Of a DNA stretch of 64,000 nucleotides, positions 18,394-28,387 are shown one piece after another. Numbering within the stretch: the stretch's first letter is position 1; each line of letters begins with the position of its first letter. Below the pieces are notes generated by a model. It was not told where the DNA came from. It worked only from the letters and a program-made list of their open reading frames with translations, and did no database searches. Origin of the DNA: Aurantibacter crassamenti. GTDB taxonomy: Bacteria > Bacteroidota > Bacteroidia > Flavobacteriales > Flavobacteriaceae. The translations under genes were made by a program, and so were the position numbers. Location: NCBI RefSeq assembly GCF_016811105.1, contig NZ_JAFBGM010000002.1, positions 310,001-374,000 on the forward strand. Reading direction: 5' to 3'.

Positions 18394-19449
18394 ATGAAAT
18401 TAAACATTGCATTATTAGCCGGTGACGGAATCGGACCAGAAGTAATCGACCAAGCTGTAAAAGTTTGTGATGCTATATCAAAGAAGTACAATCATGAAAT
18501 CAATTGGCAACCTGCTTTGACTGGTGCTGCTGCAATTGATGCTGTCGGAGAGCCTTATCCTGATTCAACGCATGAAGTTTGTGCAAATGCAGATGCTGTA
18601 TTGTTCGGTGCAATTGGGCACCCAAGATTTGATAACGATCCAACTGCAAAAGTTCGTCCAGAACAAGGTTTATTAAAAATGCGTCAAAAACTTGGCTTAT
18701 TTGCTAATGTGCGTCCAACCTTTACTTTTCCTTCTTTAATTGATAAATCACCATTAAAAAGAGAACGTATTGAAGGAACAGATTTAATAATTCTTCGTGA
18801 ATTAACTGGAGGCGTTTATTTTGGAGAACGTGGCAGAAAAGACGACGGAAATACAGCTTTTGACACCATGACGTACCAACGTTTTGAAATTGAACGTTTA
18901 GCGGCAAAAGGCTTTGAAATGGCAATGAAACGTTCTAAAAAATTATGTTGTGTAGACAAAGCCAATGTATTAGAATCTTCAAGATTATGGAGAGAAACAG
19001 TACAGGCTATGGAAAAAGATTATCCAGAAGTTGAAGTATCATATGAATTTATTGATGCCGTTGCAATGCGATTGGTACAATGGCCAAAAGATTATGACGT
19101 AATAATTACGGCAAATTTATTTGGTGATATTTTAACGGATGAAGCCTCGGTAATCGCAGGTTCTATGGGTCTAATGCCTTCTTCATCTGTAGGTAGTAAA
19201 GTTTCTTTGTATGAGCCAATACACGGTTCTTACCCACAAGCAGCTGGAAAAGACATCGCAAATCCGTTAGCAACTGTGTTGTCAGCGGCCATGTTATTTG
19301 AAGATATGGATTTAAATGCTGAGGCTCAAGCCATTCGTGATGTGGTTAATAAGTCATTAGCTGAAGGTTATGTAACTGAAGATTTAGCCGAAGGTGGAAA
19401 AGCCTACAAGACCAGTGAAGTCGGTGATTGGTTGGCTAAAAACGTATAA
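18394..19449 (+). CDS. leuB: 3-isopropylmalate dehydrogenase
   Basis: NAD-dependent decarboxylating dehydrogenase making 2-oxoisocaproate, the last specific step before leucine transamination. Seen: LLAGDGIGPEV at the start, ELTGGVYFGERG, the substrate Tyr/Lys region and the NAD-binding EPIHGSYPQAAGKDIANP. The length of 351 is typical. A 128-base gap separates it from leuA; it holds the direct repeat CGTAAAGCGA (18338-18347 and 18377-18386). A strong terminator follows the stop codon. Confidence 0.97.
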   Translation: MKLNIALLAGDGIGPEVIDQAVKVCDAISKKYNHEINWQPALTGAAAIDAVGEPYPDSTHEVCANADAVLFGAIGHPRFDNDPTAKVRPEQGLLKMRQKLGLFANVRPTFTFPSLIDKSPLKRERIEGTDLIILRELTGGVYFGERGRKDDGNTAFDTMTYQRFEIERLAAKGFEMAMKRSKKLCCVDKANVLESSRLWRETVQAMEKDYPEVEVSYEFIDAVAMRLVQWPKDYDVIITANLFGDILTDEASVIAGSMGLMPSSSVGSKVSLYEPIHGSYPQAAGKDIANPLATVLSAAMLFEDMDLNAEAQAIRDVVNKSLAEGYVTEDLAEGGKAYKTSEVGDWLAKNV

Positions 19450-19465
19450 TGAAACAAAGTAATTT

Positions 19466-19502
19466 AAAAAAGCCTTTTGAAAATTATCAAAAGGCTTTTT
19501 TT
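19466..19502 (+). terminator. Rho-independent terminator of leu operon
   Basis: Perfect stem AAAAAAGCCTTTTGA / TCAAAAGGCTTTTTT with a six-base loop and T-run, 17 bases after the leuB stop codon. Confidence 0.92.
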
Positions 19503-19596
19503 GTGTCTTGAAGTCTGATTCAATTTCCTCCATAATATATAATCAATGAAATGTAATTAGTTTTTATAAATTGCAACTACGTAAAAACTGAATCAC

Positions 19597-20424
19597 ATGA
19601 AAAAATACATCACTCTTTTAATACTTTTGATTATAACTATTTCATGTAAAGAAACAGTTGAGGATAACAATAAAATAAACTTCCCTAAAAGTGAAATTGT
19701 AGTTACCAACATTCCGAAAAAAGAAAATGTATCGGTTTATATTTTAGCGGGACAATCTAATATGGCCGGCAGAGGTTTTGTAGAACCAAGTGATACCATA
19801 CCCAATGAAAAACTTTTTAGCGTTAACAAAAACGGACAGCTTATTTTAGCAAAAGAACCACTACACTATTACGAATCCCAACTAACCGGACTAGATTGTG
19901 GAGTTTCATTTGGTAAAACAATACTCGAAAACAACAATGAAGATTACGTTTTACTGCTACCTACGGCAGTTGGTGGAAGTTCCATTCAACAATGGATTAA
20001 AGATAGCATTCATAGAGATGTACCACTACTTAGTAATTTTAAAGAAAAAGTTTCCATTGGAAAAAAATACGGAACTATAAAGGGTATTTTATGGCATCAA
20101 GGCGAATCTGACACCTCTAACGAGTTAAACATAAAAGAGTATTCAAATAGGCTTTCATATTTATTTAATGAATTTAGAACGATAGTTGGCAATAACCAAC
20201 TACCAATAATTCTTGGAGAGCTAGGTGGTTATTCTAAAGACAATGAATCTTGGCAAAAAATAAATTCTGCAATTCATAGTTATACACAAAAAGACAGTTT
20301 AACTTCTTTTATAACCACACAAGATCTAGAGCATAAAGGAGATTATATTCATTTTAACGCAAATGGTCAGCGAGAAATGGGCAAACGCTATGCGCAGAAA
20401 ATGAACAAGTTTATAAAAAACTAA
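19597..20424 (+). CDS. SASA/CE6-like carbohydrate acetyl esterase lipoprotein
   Basis: Lipid-anchored esterase of the SGNH-like sialate O-acetylesterase/acetylxylan esterase group (CE6 type). The signal peptide ends ITISC with Cys17 as lipidation site. The nucleophile is Ser54 in LAGQSNMAGRG, the GILWHQGESD block is the second family motif, and the GDYIHFNANGQ segment near the C-terminus supplies the catalytic His. It should remove acetyl groups from plant or algal polysaccharide. The GH10 xylanase starts 11 bases downstream, so the pair most likely deacetylates and cuts acetylated xylan at the cell surface. The assignment to xylan is inferred from the neighbour. Confidence 0.85.
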   Translation: MKKYITLLILLIITISCKETVEDNNKINFPKSEIVVTNIPKKENVSVYILAGQSNMAGRGFVEPSDTIPNEKLFSVNKNGQLILAKEPLHYYESQLTGLDCGVSFGKTILENNNEDYVLLLPTAVGGSSIQQWIKDSIHRDVPLLSNFKEKVSIGKKYGTIKGILWHQGESDTSNELNIKEYSNRLSYLFNEFRTIVGNNQLPIILGELGGYSKDNESWQKINSAIHSYTQKDSLTSFITTQDLEHKGDYIHFNANGQREMGKRYAQKMNKFIKN

Positions 20425-20435
20425 TACAACCTAAA

Positions 20436-21632
20436 ATGAAAAAAACAAATGCCTCTATTTTAAAACATGGTATACGAGCATTACTATTTTTATGCTTAAT
20501 AATTTCTTGCAAAAATGAAACTAAAGAGAATGCTCAAGCAAAAACAAACGTAAATCCTTCAGCTACAACTTTGCATGAAGCCTATAAAGATGCTTTTTTA
20601 ATTGGGACAGCGGTAAATCCGTCAATTATATCTGGTGAAGATAAATCGTCACAAGAAATATTATTAAATGATTTTAATGCCATAACGCCTGAAAATTGTA
20701 TGAAGGCTGCATTGATAAATCCTAAACCAGGAGTTTACAATTTTGAGCCAGCCGATGAATTTGTGGCGTTTGGAAAAAAGCACAATCTTTTTATTATTGG
20801 ACACACTTTGGTGTGGCATAATCAAACACCAGATTGGTTTTTTACAGACTCAGAAGGCAATCCAAATACACCCGCAGCACAAAAAGAAAGACTTCGTAGT
20901 CATATTGAAGCTATTGCTGGAAAATATGCTGGCAAAGTTCATGCTTGGGATGTAGTTAATGAAGTAATTGATAATGATGGGTCATATCGCCCAACCACAT
21001 GGGTTAAAGGCATTGGTGACGGTGATGAACTAGTAAAATTAGCATTTAAATATGCAAGTGAGTACGCACCAGACACCGAACTGTATTATAATGATTTTAA
21101 TGCATGGCGACCTGAAAAAAGAGATGGTATTGTTCGAATGGTGAAAATGTTACAAGCCGAAGGCATTCGTATTGATGGAATTGGAATACAAGGACATTGG
21201 GGATTAAATTATCCGAAAAACGAATACATTGAACAAGCCATTGATGCATACGCTGCGTTAGGCATTAAAGTTATGATTACAGAGCTCGATGTTGATGTAT
21301 TACCATTGACAAAAGAAGGTCAAATTATTGGCGTAAGTATGATGGAATCACAATTTCAACTGGAAGAGTTCAAAACCTTTTTGGATCCCTACGCAAATGG
21401 ATTACCTGATACAGTATCGCAACAATTAGCAGACCGCTATGCAGAATTATTTGGTATTTTCTACGGAAGAAAAAACAAGATCGATCGTGTAACTTTCTGG
21501 GGAATTAAAGATGACATGTCTTGGAAAAACGGATATCCTATTCCTGGAAGAACAAATTACCCTTTGCTTTTTAATAGAGATGCTACACCAAAAACAGCTA
21601 GAAATTCGATACTTATGGTTTCAGAAAAGTAA
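20436..21632 (+). CDS. GH10 endo-1,4-beta-xylanase lipoprotein
   Basis: Retaining xylanase of 398 residues. The signal peptide ends LIISC, with Cys25 to be lipidated, so the enzyme is surface- or periplasm-anchored. The GH10 barrel has VWHNQTPDWF near 126-135, acid/base Glu176 in WDVVNEVID and nucleophile Glu283 in ITELDVDV, and ends with FWGIKDDMSW and the PLLFNRDATPK block. Both catalytic glutamates are present. No carbohydrate-binding module is attached. It is co-transcribed with the esterase upstream and ends at a terminator; no SusC/SusD pair, sugar transporter or xylosidase is adjacent. Confidence 0.95.
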   Translation: MKKTNASILKHGIRALLFLCLIISCKNETKENAQAKTNVNPSATTLHEAYKDAFLIGTAVNPSIISGEDKSSQEILLNDFNAITPENCMKAALINPKPGVYNFEPADEFVAFGKKHNLFIIGHTLVWHNQTPDWFFTDSEGNPNTPAAQKERLRSHIEAIAGKYAGKVHAWDVVNEVIDNDGSYRPTTWVKGIGDGDELVKLAFKYASEYAPDTELYYNDFNAWRPEKRDGIVRMVKMLQAEGIRIDGIGIQGHWGLNYPKNEYIEQAIDAYAALGIKVMITELDVDVLPLTKEGQIIGVSMMESQFQLEEFKTFLDPYANGLPDTVSQQLADRYAELFGIFYGRKNKIDRVTFWGIKDDMSWKNGYPIPGRTNYPLLFNRDATPKTARNSILMVSEK

Positions 21633-21655
21633 ATTATAGTATAACTAATTAGATA

Positions 21656-21695
21656 GAAAAACCCAGAACTAGATTATACTAATTCTGGGTTTTTA
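21656..21695 (+). terminator. Rho-independent terminator after xylanase
   Basis: Stem AAAAACCCAGAA / TTCTGGGTTTTT with T-run, between the xylanase and the convergent MFS gene; A-rich 5' flank may let it serve both strands. Confidence 0.88.
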
Positions 21696-21715
21696 TTTTA
21701 TAAAATTCTGATTAG

Positions 21716-22918
21716 TTAATGACCACCATAAGCCATACTTCTTCTTTTAGCATTTTTCTTCTTTCTAACCAATATAATAGATACAGCCATTAGCACACCC
21801 ATTCCTGCTAATACCGAACCAACTAAACCAGCAGAAGTGTAACCGTAACCCAAGGCAATTGGAAGTCCCGCAAGATATGCACCAGAAGCATTACCCATAT
21901 TAAAAGCACTTTGATTCATCGAAGATGCTAACATTTCAGATCCTTTTGCAGAATTAATAATTGCCATCTGAATAGGTGTTGATACGCTGAAAGAAACAAT
22001 TCCTATTATAAATGTTAATCCCAATATCAAATAAGGGTTTGTCGCAACAAAAGCATTTATAAGCAACACCATAACCATTACTGACAAACTAATTGCCACC
22101 GCTTTTAATGGATAAAATATTTCAGCCATTTTAGCGCCAAGAAAATTACCAACAACCATTCCTAATCCGGCAATAATCATAGCGTATCCTACCATACTTT
22201 CGGGGTGACCGGCAACCTTAGTAATAAGTGGTGCTATATAACTATACCAAGCAAAGAAACCACCAGTACCAATAGTTGTTAGTAAGATAAGTATCCAAAG
22301 TTCAGTGTTTTTAAGACCTTGATTACCTTCTTCACGTGTTTTTGGTGGTTCAGGCTCAAATTTAGGCATCCAGAAGTATATACTAGCCATAGTAATTAAT
22401 CCTACAACGCCTACCATTAAAAATGAAATATTCCATCCAAAGTGGTGGCCTAAATAGGTTCCTAAGGGTACACCTATAACATTGGCAATCGTTAATCCTG
22501 CAAACATTGTGGCAATGGCCTGTGCAGCTTTACCTGGTTTAGCCAATTTACCTGCAACCACAGCACCAATACCAAAAAATGCACCATGTGGTAAGCCAGA
22601 TAGAAAACGGTAAAATAGTAAAGTACCGTATCCATCAGCGAAAGCTGATAATGTATTAAAAGCAGTAAACCAAAGCATTAGATATAACAATACTTTTTCA
22701 GCATTCATTTTACTAGCAAATTTTGTAAATAACGGTGCACCAACAACTACGCCTAGTGCATAAGCAGCAATAAAGTGACCCGCTTGTGGTATAGTAATAT
22801 TTAATCCAGATGCTACATCAGGCAATATGCCCATGATTACAAATTCGGTTAGACCAATTCCGAAGCCACCAAGGGCTAAGGCTATTAATGGCTTTCTATT
22901 TGATGTTTTTAATTTCAT
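21716..22918 (-). CDS. MFS transporter (AraJ/DHA1-like efflux family)
   Basis: Inner-membrane major facilitator with about 12 helices. The helix 1 start GGFGIGLTEFVIMGILPDVA and helix 4-5 segments are typical of the AraJ/YdhP/Bcr-like DHA1 exporters, which expel sugars, nucleosides or drugs by proton antiport. The Met giving MKLKTSNRKPLIAL at 22918 is preferred, because the family usually has a short N-terminus; in-frame Met codons at 22927 and 22957 are alternatives. The substrate cannot be read. It is convergent with the xylanase gene and is probably not part of that unit. Confidence 0.85.
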   Translation of the reverse strand: MKLKTSNRKPLIALALGGFGIGLTEFVIMGILPDVASGLNITIPQAGHFIAAYALGVVVGAPLFTKFASKMNAEKVLLYLMLWFTAFNTLSAFADGYGTLLFYRFLSGLPHGAFFGIGAVVAGKLAKPGKAAQAIATMFAGLTIANVIGVPLGTYLGHHFGWNISFLMVGVVGLITMASIYFWMPKFEPEPPKTREEGNQGLKNTELWILILLTTIGTGGFFAWYSYIAPLITKVAGHPESMVGYAMIIAGLGMVVGNFLGAKMAEIFYPLKAVAISLSVMVMVLLINAFVATNPYLILGLTFIIGIVSFSVSTPIQMAIINSAKGSEMLASSMNQSAFNMGNASGAYLAGLPIALGYGYTSAGLVGSVLAGMGVLMAVSIILVRKKKNAKRRSMAYGGH

Positions 22919-23288
22919 AGCTAACATTTTTAAAAGTTTTGCAATTCGATAAAACAATACGCTTCACTGATATTTGAAAACATTTATAATTGTCGGTACA
23001 AAGTTAGCCTGCTTCTGCTCTACGTTGGTATAGGTAATTATCCAATATATATTCCATATTACCCTTCATTTTTAACAATAAACATAATTGGGGTAAATAA
23101 GCACATATAGTACAGTATTGACAACTTTTTGATTACATATTGAAGGATGTGTAAAGCTTTTAAGCAGAAACAACAAGATTTGATAAAAAGGCGAACAAAA
23201 AGGTATTTAGTAATTCAATAAAGATAATAGGCCTGCACAATCATATAAATTGTGCAGGCCTACTGTAAAAGAGTGCTTTAACCATAAT
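22919..23288. other. Intergenic region between MFS and gapN genes
   Basis: No convincing ORF. It contains a perfect 14-base inverted repeat near its right end (annotated separately) and AT-rich sequence with the promoter of the MFS gene presumably at the left. Nothing else recognised. Confidence 0.4.
23228..23262 (-). terminator. Hairpin terminator after gapN
   Basis: Perfect 14-base inverted repeat TAGGCCTGCACAAT / ATTGTGCAGGCCTA with a seven-base loop, 27 bases beyond the gapN stop on the minus strand. The following T content is modest, so it may be a processing or weak termination site. Confidence 0.6.
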
Positions 23289-24872
23289 TTATAACAAATA
23301 ATCAGTGCTAATAAAGTTTGACAATTTTGCATCTAATAAATGCTCTATTGTCTCATTATTCAAATCGTTGTCTTTAAATGCAACAAAAGTTCGAATAGAA
23401 AAAGAACGCAACGCATCATGAACACTTAAAGTAGCTTGTGCAGAATCTTTTCTTCCTGTAAAAGGATAAACATCAGGCCCACGTTGACAAGAACTATTCA
23501 AATTCACACGGCACACTAAATTAACTAGTGCATCAATTAATGGGGAAAGCGCATAAACGTCTTTACCAAAAAGGCTTACTTGTTGTCCATAATTACTCTC
23601 AGCCATATCATCTAAAGGCTCTTCGATATCAGTAAAAGAAACTACTGGAATTACCGGACCAAATTGTTCTTCTTGATAAACCCGCATATCTTTAGTAACC
23701 GGATATAATACTGCTGGCCAAATATAATTATCAAAACGCTGACCACCCTTTTTATTCATTATTTTAGCACCTTTTGCTAAAGCATCATCAATTAGCTCTT
23801 GAATGTAATCTGGTTTTTGAGGCTCAGGTAGCGGTGTTAATTTTACTTCTGCATCCCATGGATTACCAAACTTTAAAGCATCGACAGAAGTAGCCAATTC
23901 CTTTATAAATACATCCTTTATTTTATCGTGAACATAAACAATTTTTAAAGCCGTACAGCGCTGTCCGTTAAAAGAAGTAGTACCAGCAACAACCTCATTG
24001 ATTGTCAATTTCATATCAGCATCAGGCAAAACAATTGCCGGATTCTTAGCTTCTAGACCTAAAACTAATCGTAAGCGATTACTTTTTGGATGCTGGTTTT
24101 GCAGTGCGTTTGCAGATTTGCTATTTCCGATTAGTGCTAAAATATCAACTTTACCACTTTGCATAATTGGTGCAGCTACTGCTCTACCTCTACCAAATAT
24201 GATATTAATTACGCCTTTGGGAAAACTACTTTGAAAAGCTTCTAATAAAGGTGTTATCAATAATACACCGTGCTTTGCAGGCTTAAAAATTGCCGTGTTA
24301 CCCATTATTATAGCAGGAATCAATAAAGCAAATGTTTCATTTAACGGATAATTGTAAGGCCCCAAGCATAAAACAACACCCAACGGACCTCGTTTAATAT
24401 GCGCATAAACACCATCATGTTTATGAAATTTAGCAGCATCGCGGCTCAATTGTTTGTAATCTTCTATTGTATCATAGATGTATTCAACAGTACGATCAAA
24501 CTCCTTTTGAGAATCAGGTAGTGATTTACCAATTTCCCACATTAAAAGTTTTACAATCACATCGCGCTTAGTTTCCATTTGCTTAACAAACTTCTCCATA
24601 CACTCAATTCGATCTTTAACCTGCATTGTAGGCCACACACCTTGACCACGATCGTAAGCTTTTACAGCAGCATCTAAAGCTTCTAGTGCTTCTTTTTCTC
24701 CCATATCAGGAATACTACCTAAAGCCGTTGGTTGATATTCTTCGGTAGAAGAAATGGTAGAATAAACTGTTGTTGAATCACCAGCCCATGCTTTTAACTC
24801 ACCATTTAGCAAGTAGCGTTGCTGATGTATTTGTTCCGTGATTTCGAATTCTGCTGGTATTTTATTATTCAT
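23289..24872 (-). CDS. gapN: NADP-dependent non-phosphorylating glyceraldehyde-3-phosphate dehydrogenase (GapN-like aldehyde dehydrogenase)
   Basis: Aldehyde dehydrogenase superfamily, 527 residues. The catalytic Cys lies in NGQRCTALK and the general base Glu in [13 protein letters not shown]; the cofactor loop is [11 protein letters not shown]. The C-terminal [20 protein letters not shown] block is characteristic of GapN, which oxidises glyceraldehyde 3-phosphate to 3-phosphoglycerate with NADPH formation, bypassing ATP generation. This is a family-based call; a related aldehyde dehydrogenase with other substrate is possible. It starts 54 bases after ilvA on the same strand and may be read with the ilv genes, where NADPH is used by IlvC. 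Confidence 0.82.
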   Translation of the reverse strand: MNNKIPAEFEITEQIHQQRYLLNGELKAWAGDSTTVYSTISSTEEYQPTALGSIPDMGEKEALEALDAAVKAYDRGQGVWPTMQVKDRIECMEKFVKQMETKRDVIVKLLMWEIGKSLPDSQKEFDRTVEYIYDTIEDYKQLSRDAAKFHKHDGVYAHIKRGPLGVVLCLGPYNYPLNETFALLIPAIIMGNTAIFKPAKHGVLLITPLLEAFQSSFPKGVINIIFGRGRAVAAPIMQSGKVDILALIGNSKSANALQNQHPKSNRLRLVLGLEAKNPAIVLPDADMKLTINEVVAGTTSFNGQRCTALKIVYVHDKIKDVFIKELATSVDALKFGNPWDAEVKLTPLPEPQKPDYIQELIDDALAKGAKIMNKKGGQRFDNYIWPAVLYPVTKDMRVYQEEQFGPVIPVVSFTDIEEPLDDMAESNYGQQVSLFGKDVYALSPLIDALVNLVCRVNLNSSCQRGPDVYPFTGRKDSAQATLSVHDALRSFSIRTFVAFKDNDLNNETIEHLLDAKLSNFISTDYLL

Positions 24873-24926
24873 TAGGTTTGATTTCTAGTTAATACTGAAA
24901 TTATTTCTACACTATATTGCAAGCGT

Positions 24927-26177
24927 TTAAACTAAATATTGAAACAAATCTGGCTTGTCATTTAAATAGTCGCCATAAAAATTGTTTTCTTTCATTCGTT
25001 GAATTAAAGGTGCCAAATCATCTGGACTTTTCAATTCAATACCGACAATAGCGGGAGCCGTTTCTTTGCTCGACTTTTTTGAATATTCAAAATGCGTGAT
25101 ATCATCGGTATCTCCTAAAATTTCTACAACAAACTCCCTTAATGCCCCAGGGCGCTGCGGAAAACGAACTATAAAATAGTGCTTTAGTTTCGCATATAAT
25201 AAGGCTCTTTCTTTAATTTCTGGAGTTCTAGTAATATCATTATTGCTTCCGCTTATAATACATACTACATTTTTACCTTTAATTTTATCTGAAAATTGGT
25301 CTAATACAGCAATGGTTAATGCCCCTGCTGGTTCAACTACAATTGCATCTCTATTATATAATTCTAATATTGATTCGCAAACCTTACCCTCAGGTACTGT
25401 CACCATTTCACTCAGATGATCTTTACAGATATTAAAAGTTAAATCGCCTACTCGTTTTACAGCAGCACCATCAACAAACTTATCGATTGTTGTTAATTCC
25501 GTATTTACATTATTTTCTATGGATGTTTTCATCGAAGGTGCCCCTTCTGGTTCAACTCCAATAATTTTTGTGTTTGGTGAAAGTGCTTTAAACGTAGCTA
25601 TTAAACCTGATGCCAAACCACCACCACCCACCGCCACAAAAACATAGTCTATTGGGTCTTTAGAGCGTTCTATTAATTCAATTCCTACTGTAGCTTGACC
25701 CTCAATAATTTTGGGATCATCAAATGGGTGAATGAAAATTTTATCATTCGTTTTGCAAAATGTTTTTGCTGCTTTAAATGAATCATCAAACGTATCACCT
25801 TCTAAAACAATAGTTACCCAAGATTCACCAAACATTTTAGTTTGTTCAACCTTTTGTTTAGGCGTAACAGAAGGCATATAAATTGTGGCTTCAATACCCA
25901 AATATTTACAAGCAAAAGCTACTCCCTGAGCGTGATTTCCGGCACTGGCGCAAACAGTTCCCTTCTTACGTTCTTCAGCATTAAGTGAACTAATTTTATT
26001 ATAAGCTCCCCTAATTTTATAGGATCGTACTCGATGCAAATCTTCTCTTTTCAAAAGTATATTTGCATCAAATTTCTTTGATAAACGAATGGAATGCATA
26101 AGCGGCGTTGGCTCAGCAATTTGCTGAATTTTCAACGCCGCTTTTTTTATATCCTCAATATTGGGAAAATAGCTCAT
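24927..26177 (-). CDS. ilvA: Threonine dehydratase (biosynthetic-type)
   Basis: PLP enzyme of 416 residues that converts threonine to 2-oxobutyrate for isoleucine synthesis. The PLP-binding lysine is in VRSYKIRGAYNK (about residue 55), the phosphate loop VGGGGLASG follows near 185, and a single ACT-like C-terminal region (about 325-415, KHYFIVRFPQRPGALREF) suggests feedback regulation. The single regulatory module makes it shorter than the E. coli IlvA of about 514 residues and similar to the Bacillus/Corynebacterium form. It lies 42 bases downstream of ilvC. Confidence 0.93.
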   Translation of the reverse strand: MSYFPNIEDIKKAALKIQQIAEPTPLMHSIRLSKKFDANILLKREDLHRVRSYKIRGAYNKISSLNAEERKKGTVCASAGNHAQGVAFACKYLGIEATIYMPSVTPKQKVEQTKMFGESWVTIVLEGDTFDDSFKAAKTFCKTNDKIFIHPFDDPKIIEGQATVGIELIERSKDPIDYVFVAVGGGGLASGLIATFKALSPNTKIIGVEPEGAPSMKTSIENNVNTELTTIDKFVDGAAVKRVGDLTFNICKDHLSEMVTVPEGKVCESILELYNRDAIVVEPAGALTIAVLDQFSDKIKGKNVVCIISGSNNDITRTPEIKERALLYAKLKHYFIVRFPQRPGALREFVVEILGDTDDITHFEYSKKSSKETAPAIVGIELKSPDDLAPLIQRMKENNFYGDYLNDKPDLFQYLV

Positions 26178-26219
26178 AGAAACTAAGTCTCAAAAGTTGT
26201 TAATCCCATAGATAAAAAA

Positions 26220-27695
26220 TTATACTATAGGCTTCATTGCAGTCATAGACTCTCTTAAACGAGTACCGACAACTTCAACATCGTGCGTTCTAAGCGCCTT
26301 GTTTACGGCAATTAATTTAGCATTATCAACACCAGTATCTTTACCTTCTGTATATGCTTTACCAATAACATCCGTATTAATTTTTGTCATAAAATCAGCT
26401 AATAATGGCTTACAAGCATGATCAAACAAATAGCAACCATATTCTGCTGTATCAGAAATAACACGATTCATTTCAAATAGTTTCTTTCTGGCAATAGTAT
26501 TTGCAATTAATGGAGTTTCATGTAAAGACTCATAATAAGCAGACTCCCCGATAATGCCTGATTCAGTCATACTTTCATACGCTAATTCTACACCAGCTCT
26601 TACCATTGCCACCATTAATACACCATGGTCGTAATATTCTTGCTCAGAAATTTCAACATCGGCAGCCGGTGTTTTTTCAAAAGCAGTCTCACCAGTAGCT
26701 GCACGCCATCCTAATAAGTTTTTATCGTCATTTGCCCAGTCTTCCATCATTGTTTTTGAGAAATGACCTGTCATGATATCATCCATATGTTTTTGAAACA
26801 ACGGACGCATAATATCTTTTAATTCTTCAGATAATTCAAAAGCCTTGATTTTTGCAGGATTTGAAAGACGATCCATCATATTAGTGATACCACCATATTT
26901 CATACCTTCAGTAATGGTTTCCCATCCGTATTGAATTAATTTAGAAGCATAACCAGCGTCAATACCTTTCTCAATCATTTTATCAAAACAAAGAATACTT
27001 CCTGTTTGTAATAAACCACAAAGAATGGTTTGCTCACCCATTAAATCAGACTTCACTTCAGCAACAAACGAAGACATTAATACACCTGCTCTATTTCCAC
27101 CTGTTCCGGCAGCATAAGCTTTTGCTTGTTCTAAACCTTTTCCTTGAGGGTCATTATTCGGGTGTACAGCAATTAATGTTGGTACCCCAAAGCCTCTTTT
27201 ATATTCTTCACGAACTTCTGAACCTGGACATTTTGGAGCCACCATTATTACGGTTAAATCCTCACGAATTTGCATTCCTTCTTCCACAATATTAAATCCA
27301 TGTGAATACGATAAAGTAGCACCTTTTTTCATTAATGGCATAACCGTACTAACAACATTTGTATGTTGTTTATCTGGCGTAAGGTTTATAACAACATCAG
27401 CATCAGGCACTAATTCTTCATAAGTGCCAACAGTAAATCCGTTTTCACTTGCATTTAAGAAAGACTGACGTTTTTCTTGAATTGCAGCAGCTCTTAACGT
27501 ATATGAAATATCTAAGCCTGAGTCACGCATATTTAAACCTTGGTTTAAACCTTGCGCTCCACATCCGATAATCACAATTTTTTTTCCTTTTAATGCATTT
27601 ACACCATCTGAGAATTCACTAGACTCCATGAATCTACATTTTCCCAATTGTGTTAGTTGATCTCTAAGTGATAGTGTATTGAAATAATTTGCCAT
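26220..27695 (-). CDS. ilvC: Ketol-acid reductoisomerase, class II
   Basis: NADPH- and Mg-dependent enzyme that converts acetolactate or acetohydroxybutyrate to the dihydroxy acids. At 491 residues it is the long class II form found in Enterobacteria and Bacteroidota, with duplicated C-terminal knotted domains ([16 protein letters not shown] and the second copy near 330-480). The Rossmann motif is [12 protein letters not shown] and the basic loop [14 protein letters not shown] indicates NADPH preference. It is part of the ilv operon between ilvN and ilvA. Confidence 0.96.
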   Translation of the reverse strand: MANYFNTLSLRDQLTQLGKCRFMESSEFSDGVNALKGKKIVIIGCGAQGLNQGLNMRDSGLDISYTLRAAAIQEKRQSFLNASENGFTVGTYEELVPDADVVINLTPDKQHTNVVSTVMPLMKKGATLSYSHGFNIVEEGMQIREDLTVIMVAPKCPGSEVREEYKRGFGVPTLIAVHPNNDPQGKGLEQAKAYAAGTGGNRAGVLMSSFVAEVKSDLMGEQTILCGLLQTGSILCFDKMIEKGIDAGYASKLIQYGWETITEGMKYGGITNMMDRLSNPAKIKAFELSEELKDIMRPLFQKHMDDIMTGHFSKTMMEDWANDDKNLLGWRAATGETAFEKTPAADVEISEQEYYDHGVLMVAMVRAGVELAYESMTESGIIGESAYYESLHETPLIANTIARKKLFEMNRVISDTAEYGCYLFDHACKPLLADFMTKINTDVIGKAYTEGKDTGVDNAKLIAVNKALRTHDVEVVGTRLRESMTAMKPIV

Positions 27696-27751
27696 TTAAA
27701 TAGTGTTTTTAAGTATTTTCTCTAAAATGAGAAATTTATTGATTCTAAGTA

Positions 27752-28285
27752 TTAATTATAATTTGGTTGAAATTCTTTAAGCATGTTTGAAATTTGCATT
27801 TCATCTTTAGAAACTGAAATACGACCTGATCGCACAAACTGCATAATACCAAAAGGCTTTAATTGCTCATGCATTTCATCAATTTCATTTCTTCTACCTG
27901 ATTTTGCAAGCACAAAAAATTCTCTTGCAACGGTAACAATCTGCGAATTACTTTCTTTTATAATATTCTGAATTTGACGTTCATCAAACAACAAAGCAGA
28001 ATCTATTTTAAACAAGGCAGATTCTTGATAAATGGTTTCATCATCAGTATGATAAAAAGCTTTTATCACTTCAATCTGCTTTTCAATTTGACCGACAATA
28101 TTCTTAACCCACTTTTCTGTAGTATTAACTACGATAGTAAATTTAGAAACATTATCAATTTCTGATTTAGAAACATTTAAACCTTCAATGTTAATGTGTC
28201 TTTTTAAGAATATACCTGATATTCTGTTCAATAAACCCACGTTATTTTCGGAGTATACTGATATGGTGAACCATTCTTTTTCCAT
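27752..28285 (-). CDS. ilvN: Acetolactate synthase small (regulatory) subunit
   Basis: Regulatory ACT-domain subunit, 177 residues. The ACT fold starts at once (FTISVYSENNVGLLNRISGIFLKRHINIEGL, seen as motif NNVGLLNRISG), followed by the C-terminal domain that stabilises the catalytic subunit (about 85-165, ending GIMQFVRSGRISVSK). It is slightly longer than E. coli IlvH (163). In most operons this gene directly follows ilvB, but here a methyltransferase gene and a palindromic repeat lie between them. Confidence 0.93.
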   Translation of the reverse strand: MEKEWFTISVYSENNVGLLNRISGIFLKRHINIEGLNVSKSEIDNVSKFTIVVNTTEKWVKNIVGQIEKQIEVIKAFYHTDDETIYQESALFKIDSALLFDERQIQNIIKESNSQIVTVAREFFVLAKSGRRNEIDEMHEQLKPFGIMQFVRSGRISVSKDEMQISNMLKEFQPNYN

Positions 28286-28319
28286 TGTTACTACTTATCA
28301 GCCTTTCGGCTCTGTTCGT

Positions 28320-28374
28320 TCGAGCGCAGTCGAGAACTAAATTACTTCAATAAAAACCGCTCGACTGCGCTCGA
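28320..28374. repeat. REP-like extragenic palindrome (TCGAGCGCAGTCGAG)
   Basis: Two 15-base arms, TCGAGCGCAGTCGAG at 28320-28334 and its exact reverse complement at 28360-28374, flank a 25-base AT-rich loop. The GC-rich arms stand out from the AT-rich surroundings. I recall this core as a repeated extragenic sequence in many Flavobacteriaceae genomes. It occupies the gap between the methyltransferase gene and ilvN; I saw no second copy in the window. Confidence 0.75.
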
Positions 28375-28387
28375 GGGTTACTTATAT

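Noticed and set aside
19597-22918. A polysaccharide utilisation locus with the MFS gene as sugar importer
   Set aside because: No SusC/SusD-like genes are present, the MFS gene is on the opposite strand behind a terminator, and it belongs to an exporter-like group.
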